Positions 1-8,165 are shown, numbered from the stretch's first letter. The stretch is DNA of 64,000 bases from Winogradskyella ludwigii (GCF_013403985.1 NZ_JABFDF010000007.1:62001-126000), one strand, 5' to 3'. Numbers and translations: made by a program. The notes: generated by a model not told the origin, from the sequence alone.

Positions 1-7
1 ATTTGTG

Positions 8-760
8 TTACCATTCCATATTAGGATAAGCACGTTGCATATATTGAAGCTCTGCTAATAAATACCCTAAATGTTCGGTGTGAATGCCATCTTTTCCTCC
101 TTTTTGAAACCACTTAGATTCTGGAATTTCAAGTGTTGCTTCTTCTAAAATTTCATTTACTTTTTTATAATAGGTCTCTTTAAGTTTTGTTACATCAACA
201 CCAATTCCTTCTGCAACCATTGCTTTATCTGCTTCGGTTTGATGAAATAACTCATCAGTATAGGTCCACAAACCATCAATAGCATCTTGCATTTTTGTTT
301 TACTTTCCTCTGTACCATCTCCTAAACGTTTTATCCAGTCTCCTGAAAAACGTTCATGATAACTCACTTCTTTAATTGATTTTGTTGCAATAGCAGATAA
401 AGTTAAATCTTTACTTTTTTCTAATTTCTGTAAAAACAATAAATGATATACATCAAATAAGAACTGACGTGCCATGGTATACGCAAAATCTCTATTGGGT
501 TGTTCTACCAACAATACATTTACATATTCTCGTTCTTTACGAAGCATTGCTATATCATCTTCAGTTCTGTTATCTCCTGCAATTTTTGCTGCGTATTGAA
601 AATAGCTTCGTACTTGTCCGAATAAATCTAATGAGATATTGGTGCAAGCGATATCTGTTTCTAGGCTTGGTCCATGTCCTGTGAGCTCTCCTAGTCTTTG
701 TCCTAGGATCAGACTGTTGTCTGCGATTCCTAATATATAGTTGTATAGGTTTTGTTTCAT
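8..760 (-). CDS. paaC: 1,2-phenylacetyl-CoA epoxidase subunit PaaC
   Basis: PaaC is the inactive ferritin-like partner of PaaA in the phenylacetyl-CoA epoxidase (PaaABCE), which makes the ring epoxide in aerobic phenylacetate breakdown; cytoplasmic. The protein has 250 residues, the usual family length, and an all-helical pattern beginning LYNYILGIADNSLILGQRL, with the motif SYHERFSGDWIKRLGDGT near residues 135-150 that is characteristic of PaaC. It is the last of four genes (paaE-A-B-C) visible here; paaD and the rest of the pathway would lie to the left, outside the window. The order and the closeness of homologous motifs make the call secure. Confidence 0.95.
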   Translation of the reverse strand: MKQNLYNYILGIADNSLILGQRLGELTGHGPSLETDIACTNISLDLFGQVRSYFQYAAKIAGDNRTEDDIAMLRKEREYVNVLLVEQPNRDFAYTMARQFLFDVYHLLFLQKLEKSKDLTLSAIATKSIKEVSYHERFSGDWIKRLGDGTEESKTKMQDAIDGLWTYTDELFHQTEADKAMVAEGIGVDVTKLKETYYKKVNEILEEATLEIPESKWFQKGGKDGIHTEHLGYLLAELQYMQRAYPNMEW

Positions 761-798
761 TTTAAGTGCCCATAAAAATGGGTATCTATTTAATTACT

Positions 799-843
799 TC
801 TCGATATAATTCCAATAAAAAATCGGAATCACTCGAAGTGACG
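799..843. repeat. Intergenic hairpin repeat, family A copy 1
   Basis: Between paaC and paaB. Conserved outer blocks TCTCGATATAATT and CACTCGAAGTGACG enclose a stem ATTCC/GGAAT. A second copy with the same outer blocks but a different stem lies at 1248-1313. Function unknown. Confidence 0.5.
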
Positions 844-902
844 TACTTATTAATAATAAGATTCTTCCTTTGTTCTGAATGAGATTTAGATTCTCTTAAT
901 GA

Positions 903-926
903 GATTCCTGCCTTCGCAGGAATGAC
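903..926. repeat. Short palindromic repeat, family B (TTCCTGC-N4-GCAGGAA)
   Basis: A 7-bp-arm hairpin followed by TGAC just downstream of paaB. Very similar elements occur at 2351-2374, and diverged ones at 58478-58498, 58641-58662, 62178-62201 and 62227-62253, always between genes. No T-run follows, so it is not an obvious intrinsic terminator. Confidence 0.6.
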
Positions 927-931
927 AATTA

Positions 932-1222
932 TTACATATGTTTTACCTCGTCCGGTAAATCATAAAATGTTGGGTGACGATAGACTTTATCTTGAGCAGG
1001 CTCAAACATTTCGCCATTATGTTCTGGGTTTGATGCTGTAATATTTTTAGATTCTACCACCCAAATACTTACACCTTCATTTCGTCTTGTGTACACATCT
1101 CTTGCATTTTCTAATGCCATTTCTGCATCTGCTGCATGAAGACTTCCAAAATGACGATGTTCTAATCCATTTTTACTTCTTACAAAGATTTCCCAAAGTG
1201 GCCAGTTTTTTTTATCAGACAT
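932..1222 (-). CDS. paaB: 1,2-phenylacetyl-CoA epoxidase subunit PaaB
   Basis: PaaB is the small subunit that bridges PaaAC heterodimers in the phenylacetyl-CoA epoxidase. At 96 residues it has the normal size. The typical core is visible: WPLWEIFVRSKNGLEHRHFGSLHAADAEMAL at residues 7-37 and ENARDVYTRRNEGVSIWVVES at 38-58. It sits between paaA and paaC, with about 100-170 bp gaps on either side that contain hairpin repeats rather than other genes. The same strand and order suggest one transcription unit from the promoter upstream of paaE. Confidence 0.95.
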   Translation of the reverse strand: MSDKKNWPLWEIFVRSKNGLEHRHFGSLHAADAEMALENARDVYTRRNEGVSIWVVESKNITASNPEHNGEMFEPAQDKVYRHPTFYDLPDEVKHM

Positions 1223-1247
1223 AATTATATGTTTTGTTTCATCTTAT

Positions 1248-1313
1248 TCTCGATATAATTTTCTTTGATTTCGACTGCTCATAAACTGACAGAAAATCAC
1301 TCGAATTGACGAT
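1248..1313. repeat. Intergenic hairpin repeat, family A copy 2
   Basis: Located between paaB and paaA. It shares the outer blocks TCTCGATATAATT and AATCACTCGAATTGACG with the copy at 799-843, but the inner stem is ATTTTCT/AGAAAAT instead of ATTCC/GGAAT. The pairing is kept although the bases differ. Confidence 0.5.
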
Positions 1314-1318
1314 GAAAT

Positions 1319-2275
1319 TTAAATTGCTTGTTTTTGTTTTCTTGCTTGCTTCTTTTCAGCATGTGCCATTGCAGCATCTCTAACCCATTCTCCTTCTTCC
1401 CATGCACCAACTCTAGCTTTCATGCGTTCTTTATTCATTGGTCCATGACCTTTTACGACTTGCCAGAACTCGTCCCAATTAATTTCACCGAAATCATAGC
1501 TTTGGCGTTCCTCGTTCCATTTTAAATCTGGATCAGGAATTGTAAGTCCGATTAATTCGGCTTGAGGAACCGTTTGATCTATAAATTGCTGACGTAAATC
1601 GTCGTTAGACTTACGCTTTAATTTCCATTTCATGGATTGTTCTGTATGAATAGATTCGGCATCTGTAGGACCTAACATCATTAAACTTGGCCACCACCAA
1701 CGGTTTAAAGCATCTTGCGCTAATTCTTTTTGTTCTGGTGTTCCGTTTGCCAACTTCATCATGATTTCAAAACCTTGACGTTGATGAAAACTTTCTTCTT
1801 TACACACACGAACCATGGCTCTTGCATAAGGACCATAAGATGTATTACACAATGGTACTTGATTGATAATTGCAGCTCCGTCCACTAGCCAGCCTACAGC
1901 TCCCATATCTGCCCAAGTTACTGTTGGATAATTAAAAATGGAAGAATACTTCGCTTTTCCTGAATGCAATTGTTCATATAACTCATCGCGAGAAACCCCT
2001 AAGGTTTCACATGCAGAATAGAGATATAAACCGTGACCAGCTTCATCTTGCACTTTTGCTAAAAGTGCTACTTTTCGTCGCAAAGAAGGTGCACGAGTTA
2101 TCCAATTGCCTTCTGGAAGCATCCCTACAATTTCGGAATGTGCGTGTTGTGACATTTGCCTAATATGCGTTTTACGATATTTTTCTGGCATCCAGTCTTT
2201 AGGTTCGATTTTCTCGTCTCTTGCGATACGTGCTTCGAATTGTGCTTCTAGATTTTTTATTTGTTCTTCACTCAT
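1319..2275 (-). CDS. paaA: 1,2-phenylacetyl-CoA epoxidase catalytic subunit PaaA
   Basis: PaaA is the di-iron catalytic subunit of the phenylacetyl-CoA epoxidase, inserting one oxygen atom of O2 into the ring of phenylacetyl-CoA. The 318-residue protein shows both ExxH iron-ligand motifs of the ferritin-like fold, E78-A-G-H81 ([15 protein letters not shown]) and E161-S-F-H164 ([11 protein letters not shown]), plus an early glutamate in [15 protein letters not shown]. The C-terminus is Lys/Gln rich and probably disordered. It lies between paaE and paaB. The reductase PaaE encoded next door supplies electrons. Confidence 0.96.
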   Translation of the reverse strand: MSEEQIKNLEAQFEARIARDEKIEPKDWMPEKYRKTHIRQMSQHAHSEIVGMLPEGNWITRAPSLRRKVALLAKVQDEAGHGLYLYSACETLGVSRDELYEQLHSGKAKYSSIFNYPTVTWADMGAVGWLVDGAAIINQVPLCNTSYGPYARAMVRVCKEESFHQRQGFEIMMKLANGTPEQKELAQDALNRWWWPSLMMLGPTDAESIHTEQSMKWKLKRKSNDDLRQQFIDQTVPQAELIGLTIPDPDLKWNEERQSYDFGEINWDEFWQVVKGHGPMNKERMKARVGAWEEGEWVRDAAMAHAEKKQARKQKQAI

Positions 2276-2350
2276 GATTTTAAGCTTTTAGCTATTGGCT
2301 GTTGGCCTTTAGCTTGTTGAACTCTAACTTTTCTTTTTCAAAATATTATG

Positions 2351-2374
2351 GATTCCTGCCTACGCAGGAATGAC
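2351..2374. repeat. Short palindromic repeat, family B (TTCCTGC-N4-GCAGGAA)
   Basis: Nearly identical to the element at 903-926, with one difference in the loop. It lies between paaE and paaA, directly after a low-complexity stretch (2283-2320) built from TTAGC/TTGGC repeats. Confidence 0.6.
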
Positions 2375-2383
2375 AAGTCTTAT

Positions 2384-3457
2384 TTACACATCGAAATCTA
2401 CAATTACCTTTTCTGTTGTTGGTACTGCTTGGCAGCTTAAGACTAGGTTTTGTGAGACTTCTTTATCGCTTAACGCGTAATTTATTTTCATTTCGACTGC
2501 GCCTTCTTTCACTTCACATTTACAGGTGCTACAAACACCTCCTTTACAGGCGAATGGTAAATCGGCTCCTGCGCCTAAGGCTGCGTCGAGGATATTATCG
2601 TATTCTTTAGTCATGGTGAAGGTGAATTCTTTTCCGCCATCGACGATTACCACTTCAGTTCCTTCTACATTTTGTTTTGCTAGACGTTCTGCTCGCTTAA
2701 TGTCTTCATCTGAAAGTCCGGTTACAAACAACTCTGAATGCACGAGCTCTTTTGGTAATCCTTTATTTATTAAATACTCGCTTACGTAGTTTACCATTTT
2801 TTCTGGTCCGCAAAGAAATACTTCACTTGTATCTGGAATATCAATAAATGTATTGGTAAGAATCTTCATCTTTTCATCATCGAATCTTCCGTTTAATAAC
2901 TCAATATCTCTACGTTCTTTGGTTAAGAAATAATAAATTTCGAATCGTCCGAAATAAGTATTCCTAAGTTGCTCTAGTTCTTCCTTAAAGATAATGGATT
3001 TTGCGGTTTTATTGACATAAAATAATTTACATGTCGAATTTGGCTCTGCTTGCAAATGTGCTTTAACCATTGAGAGGACTGGTGTAATTCCACTTCCTGC
3101 TGCGAAAAACAAGTAGTTTTTGGGCTTTGACGCGTTGACTTCTACTCCGAATGTTCCGCTTGGTGCCATCACTTCTAATTGGTCACCCGTTTTTAGCGTT
3201 TCGTTTATATAAGTTGAGAATTTCCCACCAGGAATGAGCTTTACAGCAACTTTCCATTGACTATCTAATGGACTTGAGCAAAGTGAATACGAACGACGTA
3301 CATCTTCTCCGTTAATGTCTGCTTTTAGAGTTAAATGCTGACCTTGACGAAATTTGAATGTATTATGTAATTCTATAGGAACATAAAAGGTTATAACCGA
3401 AGTATCTTCGGTTTCCTTATATATATCTTGAATTTTAAGCTTATAAAACTGTGCCAT
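2384..3457 (-). CDS. paaE: 1,2-phenylacetyl-CoA epoxidase reductase subunit PaaE
   Basis: PaaE passes electrons from NAD(P)H through FAD and a 2Fe-2S cluster to the PaaA di-iron site. The 357 residues divide into a ferredoxin-reductase FAD domain (about 1-105, with RRSYSLCSSP for flavin binding), an NAD(P) domain (about 110-240, AAGSGITPVLSMVKA) and a C-terminal plant-type ferredoxin domain (about 268-357, CKGGVCSTC plus a distal Cys in LVLSCQAVP). It is the first enzyme gene of the paa unit. A TAnnTTTG promoter element and a palindromic TetR-type operator lie just upstream (3478-3509). Confidence 0.96.
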   Translation of the reverse strand: MAQFYKLKIQDIYKETEDTSVITFYVPIELHNTFKFRQGQHLTLKADINGEDVRRSYSLCSSPLDSQWKVAVKLIPGGKFSTYINETLKTGDQLEVMAPSGTFGVEVNASKPKNYLFFAAGSGITPVLSMVKAHLQAEPNSTCKLFYVNKTAKSIIFKEELEQLRNTYFGRFEIYYFLTKERRDIELLNGRFDDEKMKILTNTFIDIPDTSEVFLCGPEKMVNYVSEYLINKGLPKELVHSELFVTGLSDEDIKRAERLAKQNVEGTEVVIVDGGKEFTFTMTKEYDNILDAALGAGADLPFACKGGVCSTCKCEVKEGAVEMKINYALSDKEVSQNLVLSCQAVPTTEKVIVDFDV

Positions 3458-3477
3458 ATGTATTTTTAAAACACTAA

Positions 3478-3493
3478 ACTAACACTTGTTAGT
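3478..3493. promoter_or_regulatory. PaaR-like TetR operator in front of paaE
   Basis: The 16-bp inverted repeat ACTAACA-CT-TGTTAGT contains CTAAC-N4-GTTAG. It resembles the CNAACGNNCGTTNG site known for TetR-type PaaR repressors. It lies right after the expected start of transcription from the -7 element at 3502-3509, where a bound repressor would block paaE. A related site, GTAAC-N4-GTTAC, is upstream of the regulator gene. Confidence 0.6.
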
Positions 3494-3501
3494 TTGCTTG
3501 A

Positions 3502-3509
3502 CAAAGTTA
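3502..3509 (-). promoter_or_regulatory. paaE promoter -7 element
   Basis: TAACTTTG on the minus strand fits the Bacteroidota TAnnTTTG element and is about 45 bp from the paaE start codon. No clear -33 TTG was found at the usual spacing, so only the -7 part is supported. Confidence 0.5.
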
Positions 3510-3519
3510 GTAAATAAAT

Positions 3520-4095
3520 TTAAATCTGTTTTATGACACCTTTTATGAGAATTTCGTTGAGGTCATTGGTAAGTTCATTAAGGTGAATTGCTTCTTTTTT
3601 AGGAATCCATAAATAAAGCGAACGTAAGGTTGTTAAGATTGAAAACATCATTACATCTGGTTTTATGTCTGAAATTTCACCAGCTTTTATACCTTCAATA
3701 AGAATATTTCTGAAATCATTTTCGTAATCGCTACGCAACTTTTTGTAGTAGTTTAATCGAGCTTCTAGATGCATCCAATCGTGATTTAAAGCTGCCATAC
3801 CGTAAATATTAGTACTAGATACTTCTACATGCAACGCTATAATTTCTTTTAACTTTTCGATGCAAGTAGCATTGCTTTCTCTTACAGAAGACATGCCTTC
3901 TGTAAATTGTTCTGCAATAGAAATGATAATACTTTCTAATATATCTTGTTTAGAATTGATATGATTGTAAAGGCTTGCCGCTTTTATATCCATGGCAGTT
4001 GCCAAATCTCGCATGGTGACCGCACTGTAACCTTTTTCTTTGAAGAGTTTAGCAGCTACTCTAATAATTTCTTGTTGACGTGTCTCTGGTTTCAT
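3520..4095 (-). CDS. TetR/AcrR family regulator, probable repressor of paa genes (PaaR-like)
   Basis: The protein has about 191 residues. An N-terminal TetR helix-turn-helix (QQEIIRVAAKLFKEKGYSAVTMRDLATAMDIKAASLYNHINSK) is followed by a helical ligand-binding domain. The open frame extends to a GTG at 4110, but the ATG at 4095 (MKPETRQQEII) fits the family and is preferred. Directly upstream of paaE and on the same strand, it is the natural candidate for a phenylacetyl-CoA-responsive repressor; that effector is inferred from PaaR homologues. Two TAAC-N4-GTTA palindromes, one before paaE and one before this gene, could be its operators, which would give autoregulation. Confidence 0.85.
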   Translation of the reverse strand: MKPETRQQEIIRVAAKLFKEKGYSAVTMRDLATAMDIKAASLYNHINSKQDILESIIISIAEQFTEGMSSVRESNATCIEKLKEIIALHVEVSSTNIYGMAALNHDWMHLEARLNYYKKLRSDYENDFRNILIEGIKAGEISDIKPDVMMFSILTTLRSLYLWIPKKEAIHLNELTNDLNEILIKGVIKQI

Positions 4096-4148
4096 AGTGA
4101 GGTAAAACACTAAATTTACAAGATTTTTAAGTAGAACACAATTATAAT

Positions 4149-4162
4149 GTAACTTTGGTTAC
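4149..4162. promoter_or_regulatory. Second TAAC-N4-GTTA palindrome, overlapping a plus-strand -7 element
   Basis: GTAAC-TTTG-GTTAC lies between the TetR gene and the divergent rhodanese gene and shares TAAC-N4-GTTA with the paaE operator. TAACTTTG within it (4150-4157, plus strand) fits the TAnnTTTG promoter element and would start transcription some 45 bp before the rhodanese ATG at 4209. So the site may be an autoregulatory operator, a promoter, or both. Confidence 0.45.
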
Positions 4163-4208
4163 GAATGGTTTTATAAACTTTTCGGAAATTTGTTCAAAAA
4201 TAAATACA

Positions 4209-4517
4209 ATGGGAATATTTGATGCTTTATTTGGAAAATCGACTAACAACGTTGCTGAATACCTAGAAAAAGGGGCTGTTATTTTAGATGTTAGAACACC
4301 TAGTGAATACCAAGGTGGACATATAAAAAATGCGATTCACATTCCGGTTCAAGAACTAGGAAATAGAATTAACGAGATTAAAAGACTAAACAAACCTGTA
4401 ATTGCCCATTGTGCTAGTGGCATGCGCTCTGCAAATGCTGCAAGTATTTTAAAATCTAATGGAATTGATGCCATAAATGGTGGCGGAATGGCAAGCTTAC
4501 AACGAAAATTGGGCTAA
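4209..4517 (+). CDS. Rhodanese-like domain protein
   Basis: A single rhodanese domain of 102 residues (PspE/GlpE size), likely cytoplasmic since no signal peptide is seen. The active-site loop HCASGMRSANAA near residues 75-86 keeps the catalytic Cys for persulfide chemistry, and VILDVRTPSEYQGGHIKNAIHIPV near residues 24-47 is the CH2A-type motif. The open frame extends to 4155, but the promoter element at 4150-4157 and the family length favour the ATG at 4209 (MGIFDALFG). It is divergent from the paa regulator. The sulfur acceptor is unknown. Confidence 0.88.
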   Translation: MGIFDALFGKSTNNVAEYLEKGAVILDVRTPSEYQGGHIKNAIHIPVQELGNRINEIKRLNKPVIAHCASGMRSANAASILKSNGIDAINGGGMASLQRKLG

Positions 4518-4520
4518 ATT

Positions 4521-5144
4521 TTAATTCAATATATTTTTTAGATTATTAAGTTCACTTAATTCTGAAATTGGACTTTGGTTATATTCTAAAGTCCAACCAA
4601 GAGAATTGGTCAACATAAAGAATTTTGATAATTCGCTAATCAATCGGTTTTGTGCATTAGACTTTAACTCTGATGCTTCAACTTTTTTCATTAGCGACTT
4701 TTTTACGGTTTCTTTTATATTATTGTAATCTTTGGCTTCAAATGGATTGAGGTAATCTGCTTGCATATCATAATATTCAAAATCTGGACTAATTTTAATT
4801 TCTTCTTTCGGAATGCTTAAGATTTTAAGTGTTTTTGTTTCTTCATCTATTTGATATTCAATTTTACTTAAATCGTACCCTATAGTTACATCTGCATTGA
4901 CGATAACTACGGCTTTCTTTTCGGCTGAAATTAAATCCCCAAAAACACCTTTAGAGTTCTTGTAAGTAAACACTTCACTAAAATGCCCTTCGGTAACAAC
5001 GAGTTTACCAACGTTTTTTATTTGTTCTTGAATTAAAGCTGTACTCTCTTTAAGTACAATTTTATCTTCTTGTTTATCATCACAATATCTAAAAGTGAAT
5101 AGTACAACTAAAGTGATTATAACACCAAATAAGATTTTTCTCAT
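4521..5144 (-). CDS. DUF4230 domain-containing membrane-anchored protein
   Basis: The 207 residues open with one hydrophobic N-terminal segment (KILFGVIITLVVLFTFRYC, about residues 2-21). The rest is a soluble periplasmic part with the DUF4230 pattern: LVVTEGHFSEVFTYKNS, AVVIVNADVTIGYDLSKIEYQIDEETKTLKI and a long C-terminal helix containing LSKFFMLTNSLGWTLEY. Molecular function is unknown for the family. It converges on the rhodanese gene with only 3 bp between the stops, so the two transcripts probably overlap. Confidence 0.75.
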   Translation of the reverse strand: MRKILFGVIITLVVLFTFRYCDDKQEDKIVLKESTALIQEQIKNVGKLVVTEGHFSEVFTYKNSKGVFGDLISAEKKAVVIVNADVTIGYDLSKIEYQIDEETKTLKILSIPKEEIKISPDFEYYDMQADYLNPFEAKDYNNIKETVKKSLMKKVEASELKSNAQNRLISELSKFFMLTNSLGWTLEYNQSPISELSELNNLKNILN

Positions 5145-5347
5145 AAGCTAATTTAGTAAAAATTAGATATTAAAGTAGCCAAATTCACATGCTTTTAAAT
5201 CTTGTTTTTTTGCTTTATATCGTATTCCAACGTGTATCATCTTAAAAAAACGCATTCTATCTTAGAAATAATTAGTTAATCATATACTGTATTAACTTGA
5301 AGTAATAATTTTTTGATTATAGCCCTCAAATTTTAAATATATATGTT

Positions 5348-5845
5348 ATGATAAAAAATATCTTCACACTTATTGTCCTACTCTCTGCCTTAAATATTTA
5401 TAGTCAGGAATTTATCTTATTAAAAAACACCAACCCAAAAGCAAAAGAACTTAAGCACAATTTAAACACCGCCAAGGATAGCTTAATTCTAAACAGTGAA
5501 ACCAAAATATTACAGATTGATATTTTTAACGAAGACTATGAAAACATAATCACTGTTAACGGTTTTACATCTAAAATTTCGTTGGCAAACATTCCGGAAG
5601 GTAAATTTGTTGTAGAAGCAAAACTATCAGATAAAACTATCATCTTAGGTTTAATGCGACGCAATTATCAAAAAGAACAAAAAAACGCAACGCTCCCTTT
5701 CACTAATAACGATATTGCTGAAGGAAAAGGTATGATGCTAGATGAAGAGCTAAACATTATAAAAAGCGCTCCAAATCAAAGTATTGCTTATCTACTAACA
5801 CGCACACCAGTAAAAAAGCATCGCACAAAAACAAAAGGTAATTAA
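5348..5845 (+). CDS. Secreted hypothetical protein
   Basis: The 165-residue protein carries a clear signal peptide (MIKNIFTLIVLLSALNIYSQ, cleavage expected after about residue 19). The mature part contains a beta-rich stretch at about residues 50-100 (ETKILQIDIFNEDYENIITVNG through GKFVVEAKLSDKTIILGL) that looks like a small sandwich fold, and a basic C-terminal tail (KKHRTKTKGN). I do not recognise the family. It stands alone, converging on gldC 13 bp away, so context says little about its job. Confidence 0.6.
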   Translation: MIKNIFTLIVLLSALNIYSQEFILLKNTNPKAKELKHNLNTAKDSLILNSETKILQIDIFNEDYENIITVNGFTSKISLANIPEGKFVVEAKLSDKTIILGLMRRNYQKEQKNATLPFTNNDIAEGKGMMLDEELNIIKSAPNQSIAYLLTRTPVKKHRTKTKGN

Positions 5846-5858
5846 TTCTGCATGTAAA

Positions 5859-6194
5859 CTATTTTTTAAGCTCTAGTTTCTCAGCGAAATAATCACAAAA
5901 ATCTTTCATTGTTTCTGTCATTTTTTCGTCTTGAGTTGCTCTTAAAAAAGAATCGCTCATAGTCACTAAAGTTTGATGAAAGAAAAGTTTCATCTCATCC
6001 ACAGGCATATCCTTTGTCCATAAATCAATTTTTAACGTCTCTTGCTTCTTACTATCCCAAACCGATAGCAATATAGCTTTAGCTTCTTCGCCATCTACTC
6101 CTCCATCTTGTGCAGACCAATTTAATTTTTCTGGCACTCTATTTTCGTCCAATTCAACGTTTAATACTATTTTAGATTTTATAACTTTAGTCAT
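5859..6194 (-). CDS. gldC: Gliding motility protein GldC
   Basis: GldC is a small soluble protein that supports gliding and SprB adhesin movement in flavobacteria; in Flavobacterium johnsoniae its loss reduces but does not abolish motility, probably by helping GldB. The 111 residues have the family pattern: KSKIVLNVELDENRVPEKLNWSA, AKAILLSVWDSKKQETLKIDLWTKDMPVDEMK and a C-terminal helix ending FAEKLELKK. Its ATG overlaps the gldB stop codon (TAATG), so translation is probably coupled. The gldB-gldC pairing supports both names. Confidence 0.93.
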   Translation of the reverse strand: MTKVIKSKIVLNVELDENRVPEKLNWSAQDGGVDGEEAKAILLSVWDSKKQETLKIDLWTKDMPVDEMKLFFHQTLVTMSDSFLRATQDEKMTETMKDFCDYFAEKLELKK

Positions 6195-7168
6195 TACTTT
6201 TTGGGTTTAAAATTTGCTTTTGTAAATATAACGTCAGGTTCCGTTTGCATAATTTTTAAAACATCTTCACCTGTAGTTTCGGCATAGGCTTTTACAATTT
6301 GCCAACCTAAGTACTGACCTAAACGCCCTGGAGACTCATTATCTAATTCAAGATAAAATTTAGAGAACGGAGCATCTGCTATAAACCGATTTGGTAATTT
6401 AGGATCTGTACTGTACAATAATTCTTTTTCAATAAAATAACTCCAAATCTCACTTTCATTAGCTTCAGCCCATTTTATTTGGTTTTCTGTGTAACCAATT
6501 CTTTCTGCAGCTGATTTAAACGGAATCATTACATCTTTAAAATAAAGTAACTTCCCGAAATAAATCATTTCATTTAATAACGTTCTTCTATTGGTTTGAA
6601 ATATGTATTTGTTTGCATAACCATTGGTTACATCTACTACAATTTGATTTTTGGTCATGTTAGCACCAATGTACATTGGTATATTCTGATAAAATTCATG
6701 ACTAGCTCCCAGGTAATTATCTAAAGCAATAAGCACTAGCGAATCATTTACGATAGTCTTATCTCTGTAAGCAACGTCATTTGTTAACGTAATAACTCTA
6801 GGTGCCTTAAATGTTTTATCGTAGTATTTTAAATGTTGAAATAAGCCTTTTAATTCTTCTTCTGATGTTTTAAAATTTGGAAACACCTTTTGCACTTCCT
6901 GTAGCAGCTCATTTTGCAACGTATCATTTATTCTATGAATCCAAATAGAATCTGGTACATGTTTAGAAAACAAAAAAGGATATGCTCCTTTTAACTGTGA
7001 CAAATCGTTTGGTTTAGCCTCTAAAAATGCCTTATCAAAACGCTCAACATTAAAATCTATGTTAATTGCGGCAATTTCTTGTTCCACTTTAGAGTCCTTA
7101 TCACAAGACACAAGCATCAACCCTAATATAAATATGATGTAATATTTAAGCTGCATTTGGTAAAACAT
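6194..7168 (-). CDS. gldB: Gliding motility lipoprotein GldB
   Basis: GldB is a lipoprotein essential for gliding motility. The open frame can be extended to a TTG at 7207, but the lipoprotein signal (QLKYYIIFILGLMLVSC followed by DKDSK) shows that the start is the ATG at 7168 or 7156. The remaining 300 or so residues carry the GldB pattern (FNVERFDKAFLEAKPNDLSQLKGAYPFLF, IPMYIGANMTKNQIVVDVTNGYANKYIFQ), related to a Zn-peptidase-like fold without an obvious HExxH. It is the first gene of gldB-gldC and divergent from nadE. The role is taken from the F. johnsoniae homologue. Confidence 0.93.
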   Translation of the reverse strand: MFYQMQLKYYIIFILGLMLVSCDKDSKVEQEIAAINIDFNVERFDKAFLEAKPNDLSQLKGAYPFLFSKHVPDSIWIHRINDTLQNELLQEVQKVFPNFKTSEEELKGLFQHLKYYDKTFKAPRVITLTNDVAYRDKTIVNDSLVLIALDNYLGASHEFYQNIPMYIGANMTKNQIVVDVTNGYANKYIFQTNRRTLLNEMIYFGKLLYFKDVMIPFKSAAERIGYTENQIKWAEANESEIWSYFIEKELLYSTDPKLPNRFIADAPFSKFYLELDNESPGRLGQYLGWQIVKAYAETTGEDVLKIMQTEPDVIFTKANFKPKK

Positions 7169-7191
7169 TTTTAATCTTAACACGATTGCAT

Positions 7192-7199
7192 TATTTTTG
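7192..7199 (+). promoter_or_regulatory. nadE promoter -7 element
   Basis: TATTTTTG fits TAnnTTTG and lies 41 bp before the nadE ATG. No convincing -33 TTG was seen at the usual spacing. Confidence 0.45.
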
Positions 7200-7240
7200 T
7201 TGTGCAAAGGTACGCTTCTTTGTTAAAAAATTAAAAAATT

Positions 7241-8029
7241 ATGCAAACTGAAAAGGTAGTAGATCATATTGTAAAATGGCTAAAAGACTATGCCATAAAA
7301 GCCAACGTTAATGGTTTTGTTATTGGAATTTCAGGAGGTATAGATTCTGCTGTAACCTCAACACTGTGTGCTAAAACAGGATTAGAGCTTTTATGTATTG
7401 AAATGCCAATTCATCAAGCCGCTAGTCACGTCACTAGAGCCCAAGAACATATTGCGCAATTAAAAGCGCGCTTTCCTAATGTAAAAGATGCTCGTGTAGA
7501 TTTAACTCCTGTCTTTGAAGAATTTAAAACTGAGGTAAGTTTAGAGGGCAACCAAGCTACGGTTGATATGGCTTTAGCTAATACGAGAGCACGTTTACGC
7601 ATGACCACTTTATATTATCACGCAGGCCTTTTAGGTTACTTAGTTGCAGGAACAGGAAATAAAGTTGAAGATTTTGGAGTCGGTTTTTATACTAAATATG
7701 GTGACGGAGGTGTAGATTTAAGCCCAATTGCTGATTTATTAAAATCTGAAGTTTATGAAATTGGCGACAGCTTAAAAGTACCAGAATCTATAATGAAAGC
7801 TGCTCCTAGTGATGGTTTATTTGGCGACACACGTAGTGACGAAGATCAGATAGGTGCTACTTATCCTGAATTAGAATGGGCAATGCAGATGGAAGAGAAC
7901 GGAAAAACTCCTGATGATTTTGAAGGACGAGAACGCGAAGCATTCAATATCTACTTACGCTACAACTCATCTAACAAACACAAAATGAACCCAATACCAG
8001 TTTGCGAAATTCCCAATAATTTAAAATAA
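7241..8029 (+). CDS. nadE: Ammonia-dependent NAD+ synthetase
   Basis: NadE makes NAD+ from deamido-NAD+, ATP and ammonia, the last step of NAD biosynthesis; cytoplasmic. The 262 residues match the short ammonia-dependent class without a glutaminase domain. The ATP-pyrophosphatase P-loop SGGIDS is at residues 31-36. GTGNKVEDFGVGFYTKYGDGGVDLSPIADLLKSEVYEI and the C-terminal KHKMNPIPVCEIP are further family signatures. It is divergent from gldB and has its own TAnnTTTG element. Confidence 0.96.
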   Translation: MQTEKVVDHIVKWLKDYAIKANVNGFVIGISGGIDSAVTSTLCAKTGLELLCIEMPIHQAASHVTRAQEHIAQLKARFPNVKDARVDLTPVFEEFKTEVSLEGNQATVDMALANTRARLRMTTLYYHAGLLGYLVAGTGNKVEDFGVGFYTKYGDGGVDLSPIADLLKSEVYEIGDSLKVPESIMKAAPSDGLFGDTRSDEDQIGATYPELEWAMQMEENGKTPDDFEGREREAFNIYLRYNSSNKHKMNPIPVCEIPNNLK

Positions 8030-8165
8030 TCTTTGCATTTCACTACTTAAATCCGTTAATTAATTTAATTTTTAACTATTTTTACGAAACAAATCTTCAC
8101 ATTATTTAATAAGAATAGATATTAAATAATTATTAACCCTAACTAGAAACCAAAATATAATTATC

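Noticed and set aside
2283..2320. TTAGC/TTGGC low-complexity stretch between paaE and paaA
   Set aside because: Looks like a degenerate short repeat of the kind often seen between flavobacterial genes; too short to claim a function.
4155..4208. N-terminal extension of the rhodanese gene
   Set aside because: The TAnnTTTG element at 4150-4157 would start transcription after 4155, and the ATG at 4209 matches normal domain length.
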